A stretch of DNA of 64,000 bases from Leguminivora glycinivorella (taxonomy: Eukaryota; Arthropoda; Insecta; Lepidoptera; Tortricidae), in the NCBI RefSeq assembly GCF_023078275.1, contig NC_062990.1, positions 6,091,549 through 6,155,548 of the forward strand. The letters are read 5' to 3'. Within the stretch, counting starts at the first letter, position 1; each line of letters opens with the position of its first letter. Below the pieces are notes generated by a model. It searched no databases. It was not told the origin of the DNA and worked only from the letters and a program-made list of their open reading frames with translations. Of the stretch, positions 31,488 through 42,238 are shown in pieces. The position numbers and the translations under genes are program-made.

Positions 31488-31850
31488 TTTAAATTGCACC
31501 TTCATTTTTTCTGCCACGCAGTGTACCCGGCAATATCGCCGAGCCACTTGTTGGAATTGGAATCCCATCGTACACTGGCGTGCAATGCCGTTAGCGTCTG
31601 ACATTACACGCTCCTATTGCGTTCCGTTTTTTTGTTTAATTTTTAAAGATGGCGGTCATTATATAAGTACTATCAGCCATAGAACCAAAAGTTAAATTGC
31701 GGCTACACTTTTTTCTGCCACACAGTGTACCCGGCAATCGGCAATATCTCCGAGCCACTTGTTGGAATTGGATCCCATCGTACACTGGCGTGCAATGCCG
31801 TTTGCGTCTGACATTGCACTCTTCTATTGCGTTCCGTTTTTTGCTTTTTT
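31488..31850 (+). repeat. Direct duplication of a 130-bp cassette
   Basis: Two copies (about 31500-31640 and 31705-31845) each start with a pyrimidine tract and TTTTTTCTGCCAC-CAG, then GTACCCGGCAAT, then GAGCCACTTGTTGGAATTGG, and end GCGTTCCGTTTTTT. They differ by small indels, so their frames differ. Both begin like splice acceptors on the + strand, but I recognise no protein in either direction. Confidence 0.6.
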
Positions 31851-32118
31851 TGCGTTTTAGTCGTGTTTGCTTGGATGCGAAGTGATTTATTGCACTATCT
31901 ACTATAGGTATCTATCCTAATATGTACATAATTTATATGACATATTACCTACCTACTTCCAGACTACGCCGTGGAAAATAAGTTCTAAAAGCTTTACCAA
32001 CCGTAACGATTAAATACACCCAATTAAAGCATATTATTATTATACGCTCGCAGATGAAATAGAGCTGCTAACCAATGACCAATATCCCTCTGAGAGAGTT
32101 CTAATCTTCATCGTAACC

Positions 32119-34719
32119 ATGCTTCAACGAGATAAGAATGTCAAACAAGCGAAAGACATATGCCGATTATTAGAACGACGTCTTAAACTTTGGGCTGATG
32201 AACTGTATGATACTCTATTAACCGAATCAATCAAATCAGACAACACCCTTCGTAATTCATTCGATCGTAAAAAGCATAATGATGACATTGATGACGTCAC
32301 ACGAAAATTTACACGCCTAATCCTGAGGGGCAAAGTACGTGATGCTGTAAACTGGCTAGTAACAAAAGATACCAGCAAAATACTGAATACCCATGATGAA
32401 ATAGATCCTACCGGTAAAACAGTCGGTGATATTCTAAAAGAAAAACATCCACACCATACCATTCCCGATCCGGAGTTATTCACTCTTCCTAACGGCGTGA
32501 CTGACCTGCCACCACTTCTAGAGGTCGATATAACTAGCAGCCATGTAGAACAAGTCGCTAGAAAGTTACATGGTGGCGGTGGCCCAACCGGTAGCACTTC
32601 CGAAAACTGGAAGGATTTCCTCCTCAGATTCGGTGAGGCAAGCCTACATCTCAGAAACTCCATAGCACAATTAACAATGAAACTTAACAATGAATATGTC
32701 TCTTGGAACCATATACAAGCACTAATGTCGAGCCGCCTTATAGCCTTAGATAAATCCCCCGGTGTGAGGCCCATTGGCATTGGCGAGTGCTTAAGACGTA
32801 TACTATCAAAATGTATGATCTTAGCTACCGGTTCCGAAGTAACAGAGGCATGCGGTCAGTCACAACTATGTAGCGGTCTTAGTAGCGGTATCGAAGGTGC
32901 AATACATGCAATGAGTGACCTCTTCAATATTAACTGCCGCCCCGGTTCAAACTGGGGAATGCTTCTCGTCGACGCCAATAATGCATTTAACGCCGTTAAT
33001 AGACAACTAGCCCTATGGCAAGCTAGAATACATTGGCCACACTGTGCTCGTTTTCTATATAACACCTATAATGGTCATGCGGAACTTGTCATGCGCAATT
33101 CCGACATGAGACTTTACAGTCAAGAAGGAGTAACTCAGGGAGATCCACTGGCCATGCCGCTCTACGCCCTTGCAACACTTCCCATCATAAACAAACTTAA
33201 AGATCAGCAAGGAACCACACAAACCTGGTACGCCGATGACTCTTCAGCCCAAGGTGATCTGGGAAGTCTACGCACCTGGTGGGACAAACTTAACAGCATA
33301 GGACCATCCTTTGGATACTTTCCGCAAGCTAAAAAAACTATACTCATAGTTTCCGAAACCGACAAACAATCAGCCCACCAAATCTTCAGAGACACTAACC
33401 TAAGTATTGTTACTGGATCACGTTTCTTGGGAAGCTACATAGGCGAAGGGAAAGAGGACTTCATACAAAATAATGTGAACAGATTCGTCTCTACCATAGA
33501 AAAAATTACAGAAATTTGTAAAAACTCTCCGCAAGCTGCTTATACTGCCCTTACCAAAGCGATTCAGTCTCAATGGTCATTTATACTAAGAGTCCTGAAA
33601 AATTCCCACAAACTATTTGAACCAGTTACATATGCACTACGAACACTGTTTCTGCCAACTCTCTTTGGAAGCAATGTCACCCCGACAGAAGCTAATCTAT
33701 TTTATTTACCAGTAAATAAAGGCGGATTAGCAATTTCTGACCCATTTAACGCCACCAACCTAAATTATGAAATTTCCAACAAAGGATGTAAGGTTCTCAC
33801 AGCCGCTTTAATAGACAAATAACAGATTGTTTTATCTGACCACGTTACTGCCCTAAATGATGCTCGCAAAGAGGGCCGCAGAGAAAAAGAAGCCCTTGAT
33901 GATAAACTTCTAGAAAGTACATTAAATAACTTTAGTACCACTAAGAAAAGAGCAATCGGAAGATCCATTGCTTCTAAAATGAAAACAAAATCCTCAAATT
34001 GGCTTTCAGTTATTCCCACAAAGAAGGATCATTTCGACCTATCCCCATTGGAGTTCAGAGATGCACTTTCAATACGTTACCATAGATCACCAAACGCTAT
34101 GCCACAGACGTGCGACGGTTGTGGTAACAACCATTTCAACATCGATCATGCACTCTGTTGTAAAACCGGCGGCCTTATCACACGGCGTCATAACGAGATA
34201 AGGGATCTATTCTGCGAACTCTGCCAATACGCTTGGGGCAATGTAACAAAAGAACCAATAATAGCTGAAAACGACTGCGGCATACGTGCAGACCTTTCTT
34301 GCCGTGGGGTATGGGATGCTCAGAGGAAGGCGTTATTTGACATCCGTGTTGTTGACACCGACGCTCCTTCTTATATCTCAAGACCCGTATCTTCCATCCT
34401 TAAATCAGCCGAAGATGAAAAACATAGAAAATATAATAATGCCTGTGAATTACGACATGCAACTTTCACCCCACTCGTAACATCGGTCGACGGTGCCTTT
34501 GCTCCGCAAATGTCTTCCTTCATTAAACATATGGCAGAAAGCATATCTGAACGCTGGAATCGCTCCTTGAGTACCATCCTAGGCTGGCTTCGAGCGAGAA
34601 TTAATGTCGCAGTAATACGCGCTACAAGTATGTGCATTCGAGGCACTCGCCACCGCTTCAAGCCCGCTGCCAGATGGCTTGGTTTCGACGATGGTGCTGC
34701 CCTCCCCCACGTTGGCTAA
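32119..34719 (+). pseudogene. Reverse transcriptase with Cys/His and nuclease-like C-terminus
   Basis: The frame spans 867 codons from the first ATG, with one TAA at 33820-33822 (codon 568) and no shift. RT motifs are intact: LLVDANNAF (Asp285), QEGVTQGDPLA (about 335-345) and YADD (371-374). After the stop, a CxxC...H...C cluster (Cys665, Cys668, His677, Cys680) precedes RRHNEIRD and RADLSCRGVWD...FDIRV, resembling the Cys-His plus restriction-like endonuclease end of R2/NeSL-type proteins. Codons upstream of the ATG are open too (TLADEIELLTNDQ), so the true start is lost. Similar proteins are, from memory, common in invertebrate genomes. Near-intact, hence fairly young. Confidence 0.75.
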
Positions 34720-34801
34720 CACTTTTTCCGGAACTTTTTTCTAATTTCAAATTATTTAATGTATCGTAATGTACTATTGTATATTTCAGCATTGGTCCCA
34801 T

Positions 34802-34807
34802 AATAAA
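34802..34807 (+). terminator. Candidate poly(A) signal of the retroelement
   Basis: AATAAA lies 6 bp before the right target duplication. It could serve the element transcript, though no A tail was copied. Confidence 0.35.
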
Positions 34808-34920
34808 TGTTGTATTAAAGCATAATATTAAAAAAAAGGGAATACTTAATTCAAAACCACCTTGCACATACTTATCCGAGCTGTTTTGAGATGTCCGAAA
34901 CTGTTGTTTATTAGTACAGT

Positions 34921-35072
34921 GTGCGTAGCTTAATTCAAAAACGCTCACGATAATATCTCTTTCGTAGCTACAGATCTATAACGCTCTTGCGTATTGGCGC
35001 GACAGAGTCAGACTACCTTTCTACGGCGTTTTGATTTCGTTTCGCGTCGCAGAAATGCCATTCGGCTACGGT
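34921..35072. mobile_element. CGTAGCCGAATGGC-family MITE, copy 3
   Basis: It starts GTGCGTAGCTTAATTC and ends GCAGAAATGCCATTCGGCTA, with inner AAAACGCTCACGATAATATC and TACGGCGTTTTGATTTCG arms. More diverged at the left than 18351-18507. Confidence 0.55.
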
Positions 35073-35650
35073 TCCTGACACCCCAAAAAGTTTATATTAT
35101 AGAAATCTATGGTCTATTTTCGTAGGATATTAGCGAGAGAAACCGAAATTGCATCGACAGAGATAGGCAAATCAAGTACGAATACAAAAGTATGTCCTTA
35201 TTATACAAATGTAGTGTAAGTCATAATATTTTTTTATCATAAATATTTTCACGTAAATGAGTTATTCTACAAAGAGTACTATTGGAATGAATTTATGACA
35301 AATAGGAACTCCCGGAGAAAATACGATGGTCTCATGTGCTACATCTTTACAGAAATCCTTTAAAAATAGAATCTTTGTTTTACCTGTTACATCGCTACAG
35401 TATTCTACGCTGGCAATCTCCTTAAAATCCTTACTTCCCAAATAAACGTGCTGCCACAGTAAAATCTACCTTGTTGCGTTTTAAATGCAGTCTAGATTGT
35501 GGCGCAATGTGGAGTCATTTTTTCGGTGGCATGCATTGTTTCAAGCCGAGACGAAAAGCATTCTCATCGCTTGCATAGTACAAGTGAACGGTCTTCATAA
35601 ATACTCGGTACGACTCACTGACAAAGGCTTGTAATCTATATATGTATGTA
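35073..35650. other. Unassigned sequence
   Basis: No recognisable coding region or repeat. Base composition is like the surrounding intron. Confidence 0.35.
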
Positions 35651-35815
35651 CTAGCTTTTGCCCGCGGCTTCGCTCGCGTTAGAAAGAGACAAAAATTAGC
35701 CTATGTCATTCTCCATCCCTTAAAAAATCACGTCAATTCGTCGCTCCGTTTTGCCGTGAAAGACGGACAAACAAACAGACACACACACTTTCCCATTTAA
35801 AATATTAGTATGGAT
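35651..35815 (+). repeat. CCCGCGGCTTCGCTCGCGTT repeat, copy 2
   Basis: ACTAGCTTTTGCCCGCGGCT through AAATATTAGTATGGA, with an internal deletion relative to 30879-31060. It is followed by a (GACT)n run and a patch common in moths (ACCGCCCAAACCGCTGGTTC). Confidence 0.6.
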
Positions 35816-36651
35816 GTATAAAAGGCAAAGTCCTGACTGACTGACTGACTTAAATCAACGCACCGCCCAAACCGCTGGTTCTAGAGATTCCAAAATGTCA
35901 TCGAGAACGTTCAGCTGTTGCCAAAACTCTTCTTGCACGGTCGATAGCTGACGTCACGGAACGTCGCTCGTCGATGTTTTCTGCTAAGACTAATCGAACA
36001 TCTAACAATCGACGTTGACTGTTCCATTCACGGTGCATGCAGACAGCGAAATGCTTATACCTACTCGTATATACCCGTTATGCCGCGGCCTGGACGCACG
36101 CGATATAACCGTCCAAAACAAATTCATTTAGGTCGATACATTTTGTTCCTGCTTCTCAAAACAGGGGCTGCGTGGGGCACGACGAGCGGTGCGTCGCGCT
36201 GCATGATCATGATGTATGGAATTGAAAGGATCTGTTTTCATCGACAGCGGCTGCCGCTTATCGGCGGCTTCCGTTCGCCGCGTGCGTTCACGTTCAGTCT
36301 GCGTATTTATAAACGCCATGCCTTCTATTGCTCCCTCTTAGGGAAGAATTTCGTAGTTATACAGCAGAATTTATACTGGTTTTAGCCTGAGTCAAAGATT
36401 TATACTCAGTGAAGAACATAGCAGTTCTAGGATCGGAACAGGTCCGAATTGGATGCAATCTCGCCGCGTTGCATACAGATGCAGCGCTGCAGGTTGAGTG
36501 AATGAAACGGTGTGACGGGGATTCTCGAATTGGGAAAAGAGTTCTTCTGCCTTTCTACTGAATTTCACATTCGCATTTTTGTTTTTAGGAAGTTGATACT
36601 TGATAGGTATCAAAAGCAACTTATTGTGGATATTTTGTAGGAGATTCAATA
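35816..36651. other. Unassigned sequence with two overlapping frames
   Basis: Contains a GC-richer patch (36080-36320) with a 101-codon + strand frame and an overlapping minus frame. Neither resembles a known domain, and the overlap is what palindromic GC patches give by chance. No gene called. Confidence 0.3.
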
Positions 36652-36897
36652 TCCATACTAATATTATAAATGGGAAAGTATGTGTATCTTTGTTTGTTCG
36701 TCTTTCACGGCAAAACGGAGCGACGAAGTGACATGATTATTTAAGTGGCGATAGTTGATGGCATGGCATGGATGACATAGGTTACTTTTTCTCTCTTTCT
36801 AACCCCCCACCACTTCCCTAAAATGTGGGAGGGGGGTAGAAGCATGTATTCCGCAATTTTCGAATTTAACGCGATCTAAGCCGCGAGCAAAAGCTAG
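36652..36897 (-). repeat. CCCGCGGCTTCGCTCGCGTT repeat, copy 3 (reversed)
   Basis: TCCATACTAATATTATAAAT at the left and CGCGAGC-like sequence before AAAGCTAGTT at the right are the reversed ends of the family. A CCCCCCACCACTTCCC patch replaces part of the middle. Confidence 0.55.
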
Positions 36898-36899
36898 TT

Positions 36900-37506
36900 T
36901 TTTAGGGTTCCGTAGTCAACTAGGAACCCTTATAGTTTCGCCATGTCTGTCTGTCCGTCCGTCCGTCCGTCCGTCCGTCCGTCCGTCCGTCCGTCCGTCC
37001 GTCCGTCCGTCCGTCCGTCCGTCCGTCCGCGGATAATCTCAGTAACCGTAAGCACTAGAAAGCTGAAATTTGGTACCAATATGTATATCAATCACGCCAA
37101 CAAAGTGCAAAAATAAAAAATGGAAAAAAATGTTTTATTAGGGTACCCCCCCCCTACATGTAAAGTGGGGGCTGATATTTTTTTTCATTCCAACCCCAAC
37201 GTGTGATATATTGTTGGATAGGTATTCAAAAATGAATAAGGGTTTCCTAAGATAGTTTTTTGATAATATTAATATTTTCGGAAATAATCGCTCCTAAAGG
37301 AAAAAAAAGTGCGTCCCCCCCCCCTCTAACTTTTGAACCATATGTTTAAAAAATATGAAAAAAATCACAAAAGTAGAACTTTGTAAAGACTTTCTAGGAA
37401 AATTATTTTGAACTTGATAGGTTCAGTAGAGAGTTTTTGAGAAAAATACTGAAAACTACGGAACCCTACACTGAGCGTGGCCCGACACGCTCTTGGCCGG
37501 TTTTTT
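36900..37506 (+). repeat. AGGGTTCCGTAGTCAACTAG repeat with (GTCC)n core, copy 1
   Basis: A hairpin start (GGGTTCCGTAGTCAACTAGG with GAACCC), a (GTCC)n array at 36953-37029, then GGATAATCTCAGTAACCG, and an end CACGCTCTTGGCCGGTTTTT. Copies at 40364, 41592 (reversed) and 52983 share the whole layout; array length varies. I recognise the family as widespread in Lepidoptera. Confidence 0.75.
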
Positions 37507-38335
37507 ATAATAAAAGCAAATTTAATTACATTAATTAATTTGAAGATGGCAACAATGGCAGGTAGCGTCTTAATCTTAGTTATTGTTTAGTTTAACTTTA
37601 GATACCCCAAGGCGGTATTCAGTGTCTTAGTTAAGCAAGACGCCAAAACTCTCAATATTCGAAGCGACAGCCTGTTATAGTCGGTTGAGCAAATTGTTCT
37701 ATGCAGTTAGTGACAGGAATCAACGGTTAGAAGTTACTGAGTTTACTAAATAGATTTGCCATGTTGCCATTCATATTGAAGCTTTAAATTCTCGCATATT
37801 TAAGTATATACACTGTACTGTGACAATTTTATTGTCCCCCGACTCGACAGTGACACTTTGCCGTTCATTGCTTGTTAAACAAGGAAATATTGACGCTGAG
37901 TAACAATGTTACTTATCAACTCAGAAATAGGCATCTGGTCTGTACCTATTGCGATATAATTTCATTAATTTTATTTTCTTTACAGTTTCAGCCAGATTGA
38001 AAAATAATGAAATTGAATGTATGAGCTTATGTTACATTTAGAGTAATTCTCCAGCGTCCAGAAACCGGCCACCCTATACCGAAAATGATTTCTTTCAACC
38101 TATGATAAATATTAGACTTCATTGTTTTACAAATTTCTGATACTGACCATTTCTTACTATACTTAACTGGCCGATGCCAATATACTGAGTTCCTTCTAAC
38201 CTTTCATATACGGCTGTCAAAAAACTGTTCTACATATTGCCACCATACTTATAATAAATAAGTTGAAACCATATGGAGCAGATCTGCTCCTAAGCATACC
38301 AAAGGTACTTGGCGATTTGCCCTATATATGCTGAC
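37507..38335. other. Unassigned intron sequence
   Basis: No coding similarity and no repeat boundaries seen. This lies just upstream of the first host exon. Confidence 0.4.
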
Positions 38336-38440
38336 CTTATTTATTTATTTATTTATTTAAACTTTATTGCACAGTAAAAATATACAGTTACAAAAGGCGA
38401 ACTTAATGCTACATGGCATTCTCTACCAGTCAACCTTTAG
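38336..38440 (-). repeat. LINE 3' tail (reversed) with (TTTA)n
   Basis: (TTTA)n is followed by AACTTTATTGCACAGTAAAA, TACAGTTACAAAAGGCGAAC and TTCTCTACCAGTCAACC. On the minus strand this is a 3' UTR ending in (AAAT)n. Related tails occur at 48270-48362 and 61800-61920. Confidence 0.55.
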
Positions 38441-38649
38441 GCCAAACAGAGAAGACCAAAAAAAGGTGCGGGATATGTAAAGAACATGATTTTATTGGAC
38501 TACGTTATAGAAAAAAAAATAGGGACTTATATAAATATATTTACCTATTTAAGACACTCCCCCTTCCTATTCCTATTTAAGACCTTCCCCTGCTTCCCCA
38601 TTCTATCAACTCGTAATATTATTAAAACAAGTTGTTTGGTTTGTTACAG

Positions 38650-38735
38650 GACGTGATACACACAATAAGCACGCCGCACGGGCAGGTGCAGAGGATCGTC
38701 GTGTTCAAGAAGAACGGCGTGCAGGCGATGGTTGA
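38650..38735 (+). CDS. sm: hnRNP-L/smooth exon, first half of an RRM
   Basis: The 86-bp exon encodes DVIHTISTPHGQVQRIVVF and KKNGVQAMV, then two bases (GA) of a split glutamate codon. It matches the RRM of hnRNP-L (Drosophila smooth), an RNA-binding splicing regulator of the nucleus; NGVQAMVE is the RNP1-like strand. It follows a pyrimidine-rich acceptor TTTGGTTTGTTACAG and starts in phase 0. It ends at 38735 because ATATCCTTT begins at 38736 and the protein continues at 55228. GC-rich codons contrast with the AT-rich flanks, as in a selected exon. I found no earlier exon in 1-38649. Confidence 0.9.
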
Positions 38736-38744
38736 ATATCCTTT
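38736..38744 (+). promoter_or_regulatory. U12-type 5' splice site (ATATCCTTT)
   Basis: The nine bases after the exon are exactly the consensus donor of minor-spliceosome AT-AC introns. No GT donor gives the right protein junction. Confidence 0.88.
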
Positions 38745-38880
38745 ACAATAGATTATAGATAAATCTCTTGTGTAGTTATAATCGACGGCGAAACTGACAC
38801 GCTTTGATTGACTTCACGTGACTTTTAACGATTTGAAGTGGAATAATTTAATATTGTCTTCGGTTACCGCGATAGTTACT

Positions 38881-39052
38881 CATGAAATAAAACTATGGAA
38901 ACGGATTAAATCGCGTATAATAAATTTTAAATTCATCCCGACGTTTCGAACTCTTTACAGCGTTCGTGGTCAACGGGTGAACGGGTGACGGGATGAATTT
39001 TAAATTCATTATACGCGATTTAATCCGTTTCCATAGTTTTATTTCATGGAAT
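38881..39052. mobile_element. Long hairpin MITE with CGACGTTTCGAAC loop region
   Basis: Arms ATGAAATAAAACTATGGAAA and TTTCCATAGTTTTATTTCAT are perfect inverted copies and continue through ATTAAATCGCGTATAATAAA. The centre CCGACGTTTCGAACTCTTTA is shared in type with 63230-63731. It sits 145 bp inside the U12 intron. Confidence 0.7.
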
Positions 39053-39277
39053 AACTTACTTAACAAGTATTTAATTCCGCTGATAAACCACGCATCGCGT
39101 TGCATTGTACAGAAAAATCGTTTATTGATTAGTTTAGTTGTCGCTTATTTAAAGTTGAATGGTAGAGGTACCTGCAGAGGTTTATTTTTTTTTCACGAAT
39201 AATTTGCCATGAAAAAGGAATAGGAATGAATGGAAATTGTTTGAAAAATGTCTTGCTCTGCCAATGACTAGTATTAT

Positions 39278-39470
39278 TATTTGTATCTCCGTTTTAAACT
39301 CTCGGGTCTTTCGAGCCCGGTCATTTATAAGGCGTGCATGGGAATACAGATCCAACACGTAAAGGCCATTTGGAGAGCTTTGATGTCATGTAAAACGCCT
39401 GCTGGAACCCATTTACGGGTACATGAATAGATACCCGTGAACCGGTTTCAGCAGGCATTGGACTATTGTA
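39278..39470 (+). repeat. (ATT)n/CTCGGGTCTTTCGAGCCCG repeat, long copy
   Basis: TATTATTATTTGTATCTCCG, CTCGGGTCTTTCGAGCCCGG and GGCGTGCATGGGAATACAGA lead to a final hairpin of GCCTGCTG and CAGCAGGC arms. Shorter pieces are at 12618-12705 and 19355-19465. Confidence 0.5.
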
Positions 39471-39659
39471 GAAAACGGAAAGATACCTGTTCTATGGTTT
39501 AGATTTGGATGGAAATAAGATTGGGCTATTGCTAAGAGTTTGGGACACCTACCATTACATTGTAATACAGTGTTATCGAGGCAGGCAGGTATTATTATTA
39601 TTATTTAGCTTTGTTCTCACACATCCCATATTTATTTTGCTATATTATTTTTTTATTGG

Positions 39660-39830
39660 TGGCTTGATGGTAAAAGCCTCCTCCATCTTCTTCCATTTGA
39701 TTTTGTTTTCCGCAATATGCTCCCAATTATTTCCTGCGGTTACTATGATGTCATTCCATCTTTTTCTTTGTTTCCCTCTGTTTCTTTTTCCAAGAGGACC
39801 TTTCCATTTGGTCCAATGACTAGTATACCA
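39660..39830 (-). pseudogene. RTE-type LINE ORF C-terminus
   Basis: The minus strand encodes KWKGPLGKRNRGKQRKRWND, then IIVTAGNNWEHIAENKIKWK and a KMEEAF end. The GKR-x-RG-x-x-x-x-RW and N-W-x-x-x-A pattern is the end of RTE reverse transcriptases. About 55 codons survive. Confidence 0.65.
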
Positions 39831-40064
39831 AGTTTTATTATTTTCTTTTGAATGGTTTACTTATCTTGAACCAAAGACCCGTACGTTTCCTGATTTTATA
39901 GTTATCCGCTTTTCAGACGGTCGTAAAGATACAATACAGTATATACAATACGACACAAACTATCCTTTTCTCAAAAAGACAGTCTTCATTCGAAATAAAT
40001 CCGAATATTCGCTTAAACTTATGGACATTGAGTCCTTTATACATCTTGTCAAACTTAGTATAGA

Positions 40065-40180
40065 TTAGATTAGATTAGATATATTTATTTCACAACATGA
40101 TTACAGTACAAATTACATTTATGTCAATTTATAAGAATCTATATTGTGATCGTCAAAAAAGTAAAAGAAAATGGTATCAA
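40065..40180 (-). repeat. Retroposon tail with (TTAGA)n
   Basis: (TAGAT)n then ATATATTTATTTCACAACAT and GATTACAGTACAAATTACA reads, on the minus strand, as a 3' end with a pentanucleotide tail. Class not assigned. Confidence 0.45.
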
Positions 40181-40363
40181 TATAATTAAAATAAGTTAAA
40201 TTTGCAGAATATGAAATGATCACCAAAATATTGTAGTTTATATGCATAATATTGCAGTTTTAGAGAAGGCCAATGCAAAATGAATCTAAACCTCAGGTTT
40301 CCTAGGACCGCGTACCGTCTCCATACTTCGTAAAGTCAAGGTAATAAATATACACCCTGTTTT

Positions 40364-40937
40364 TAGGGTTCCGTAGTCAACTAGGAACCCTTATAGTTTC
40401 GCCATGTCTGTCTGTCCGTCCGTCCGTCCGTCCGTCCGTCCGTCCGTCCGTCCGTCCGTCCGTCCGCGGATAATCTCAGTAACCGTAAGCACTAGAAAGC
40501 TGAAATTTGGTACCAATATGTATATCAATCATGCCAACAAAGTGCAAAAATAAAAAATGGAAAAAAATGTTTTATTAGGGTACCCCCCCTACATATAAAG
40601 TGGGGGCTGATATTTTTTTTCATTCCAACCCCAACGTGTGATATATTGTTGGATAGGTATTTAAAAATGAATAAGGGTTTACTAAGATCGATTTTTGATA
40701 ATATTTATATTTTCGGAAATAATCGCTCCTAAAGGAAAAAAAAGCGCGTCCCCCCCCCTCTAACTTTTGAACCATATGTTTAAAAAATATGAAAAAAATC
40801 ACAAAAGTAGAACTTTATAAAGACTTTCTAGGAAAATTGTTTTGAACTTGATAGGTTCAGTAGTTTTTGAGAAAAATACGAAAAACTACGGAACCCTACA
40901 CTGAGCGTGGCCCGACACGCTCTTGGCCGGTTTTTTA
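40364..40937 (+). repeat. AGGGTTCCGTAGTCAACTAG repeat, copy 2
   Basis: Full-length copy inside the left arm of the inverted repeat, with a (GTCC)n array at about 40413-40467. Confidence 0.75.
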
Positions 40938-41591
40938 TTGAATCCCGTTAACTTTAAGGGAAGGTTCTTTAGATCAAATACAATTAATTTATCTAAGAAA
41001 CTGGCGTCTTAACTCTTACGGTTATTGAGTTATTAAAAAAATAAAAATAATTACTAAACACGTGCCTTTACCACTTCCTAATGTTATTTGTTTTGACATG
41101 TGCCGTCAATCACTTGACACTAACTTGAATATTATTCTTAAGGGTCTCTTACACTAATTAATTCATTTATGAAAACGATGAAAAATTTTTTTTCGCGAAT
41201 TTGACTAAAAGTGATGGGAGGTGGTTGATAACGAACCTAACGACGTGTCGAATTTAACGGAAAACAAAAAAAAACACGGTGTAGATGAGGACAAAGTGCC
41301 AATAATATATATCCACAACCTTAACGTGTAATAAAGTACAGTCGTGTATACATATTTTTCATCGTTTTCATACCTTAATCATAACATTAAAGTCATTGTC
41401 AAGTGTTTGACGGCACATGTCAAAAACAAATTACACTAGGAAGTCGTAAGGGATGCCGCCACACACGTGTTCAGTAATTAAATTATTTTTTTAAATAATT
41501 CGATAACCGTAAAAGTTAAGAGGCTGGTTTCTTAGAGAAATTGATTGTATTTGAACTAAAAAATCTTCCCTTAAAGTTAACGGAATTCAAT

Positions 41592-42182
41592 AAAAAACCG
41601 GCCAAGAGCGTGTCGGGCCACGCTCAGTGTAGGGTTCCGTAGTTTTCAGTATTTTTCTCAAAAACTACTGAACCTATCAAGTTCAAAATAATTTTCCTAG
41701 AAAGTATTTATAAAGTTCTACTTTTGTGTTTTTTTTCATATTTTTTAAACATATGGTTCAAAAGTTAGAGGGGGGGGACGCACTTTTTTTTCCTTTAGGA
41801 GCTATTATTTCCGAAAATATTAATATTATCAAAAAACGATCTTAGAAAACCCTTATTCATTTTTAAATACCTATCCAACAACATATCACACGTTGGGGTT
41901 GGAATGAAAAAAAATCATCCCCCACTTTACATGTAGGGGGTACCTAATAAAACATTTTTTTCCATTTTTTATTTTTGCACTTTGTCGGCGTGATTGATAT
42001 ACATATTGGTACCAAATTTCAGCTTTCTAGTGCTAACGGTTACTGAGATTATCCGCGGACGGACGGACGGACGGACGGACGGACGGACGGACGGACGGAC
42101 GGACGGACGGATGGACGGACGGACGGACAGACAGCCATGGCGAAACTATAAGGGTTCCTAGTTGACTACGGAACCCTAAAAA
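41592..42182 (-). repeat. AGGGTTCCGTAGTCAACTAG repeat, copy 3 (reversed)
   Basis: Full-length reversed copy in the right arm, with a (GGAC)n array at about 42055-42130 that is longer than its partner and includes one variant unit (GGAT). Confidence 0.75.
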
Positions 42183-42238
42183 CAGGGTGTATATTAATAA
42201 TACCTTGATTATAAGACGGCATCTCTATTCTAGGAAAC

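Larger units (their letters stand above)
32034..34813 (+). mobile_element. Non-LTR-type retroelement with RLE-like C-terminus, 5'-truncated
   Basis: The segment is flanked by the 11-bp direct repeat ATTAAAGCATA (32023-32033 and 34814-34824). Its coding frame is open at the left edge through a TTA run, so the 5' end is probably lost, as in target-primed reverse transcription. It has no long poly(A); an AATAAA lies at 34802-34807 just before the right edge. It carries one reverse transcriptase protein with a single in-frame stop. The clade is undetermined; the Cys/His and nuclease-like C-terminus points towards R2/NeSL-type elements. Confidence 0.75.
40298..42238. repeat. 1.9-kb imperfect inverted repeat (fold-back)
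   Basis: Left arm 40298-41187 and right arm about 41353-42238 are reverse complements with scattered differences, around a spacer of about 165 bp. Paired landmarks include TATACACCCTGTTTTTAGGG and its complement, the two (GTCC)n-core repeats, GTTAACTTTAAGGGAAG, TTTTGACATGTGCCGTCAA, and ATGAAAACGATGAAAAAT at the inner edges. It is either a large fold-back element or a local inverted duplication. The spacer holds half of the 5027-type MITE. Confidence 0.8.

Noticed and set aside
32124..32780. 218-codon minus-strand frame
   Set aside because: It is the antisense shadow of the reverse transcriptase frame, which carries the real RT motifs.
36080..36385. 101-codon + strand gene
   Set aside because: No domain, overlapping minus frame, and no splice or promoter context; consistent with a GC-rich patch lacking stops.
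36953..37029. CRISPR-like or satellite array
   Set aside because: It is a plain (GTCC)n tetranucleotide inside a known interspersed repeat, without spacers. The (GTCT)n arrays are the same kind of thing.
38731..38736. Ordinary GT donor (ATG before GTTGAA) for the first hnRNP-L exon
   Set aside because: Using it would remove V and E residues that are encoded in place and conserved, and the next exon begins with F; the junction would lose two residues. The U12 donor at 38736 fits exactly.
39505..39819. 104-codon hydrophobic protein
   Set aside because: Its second half is the antisense of an RTE ORF end on the minus strand.
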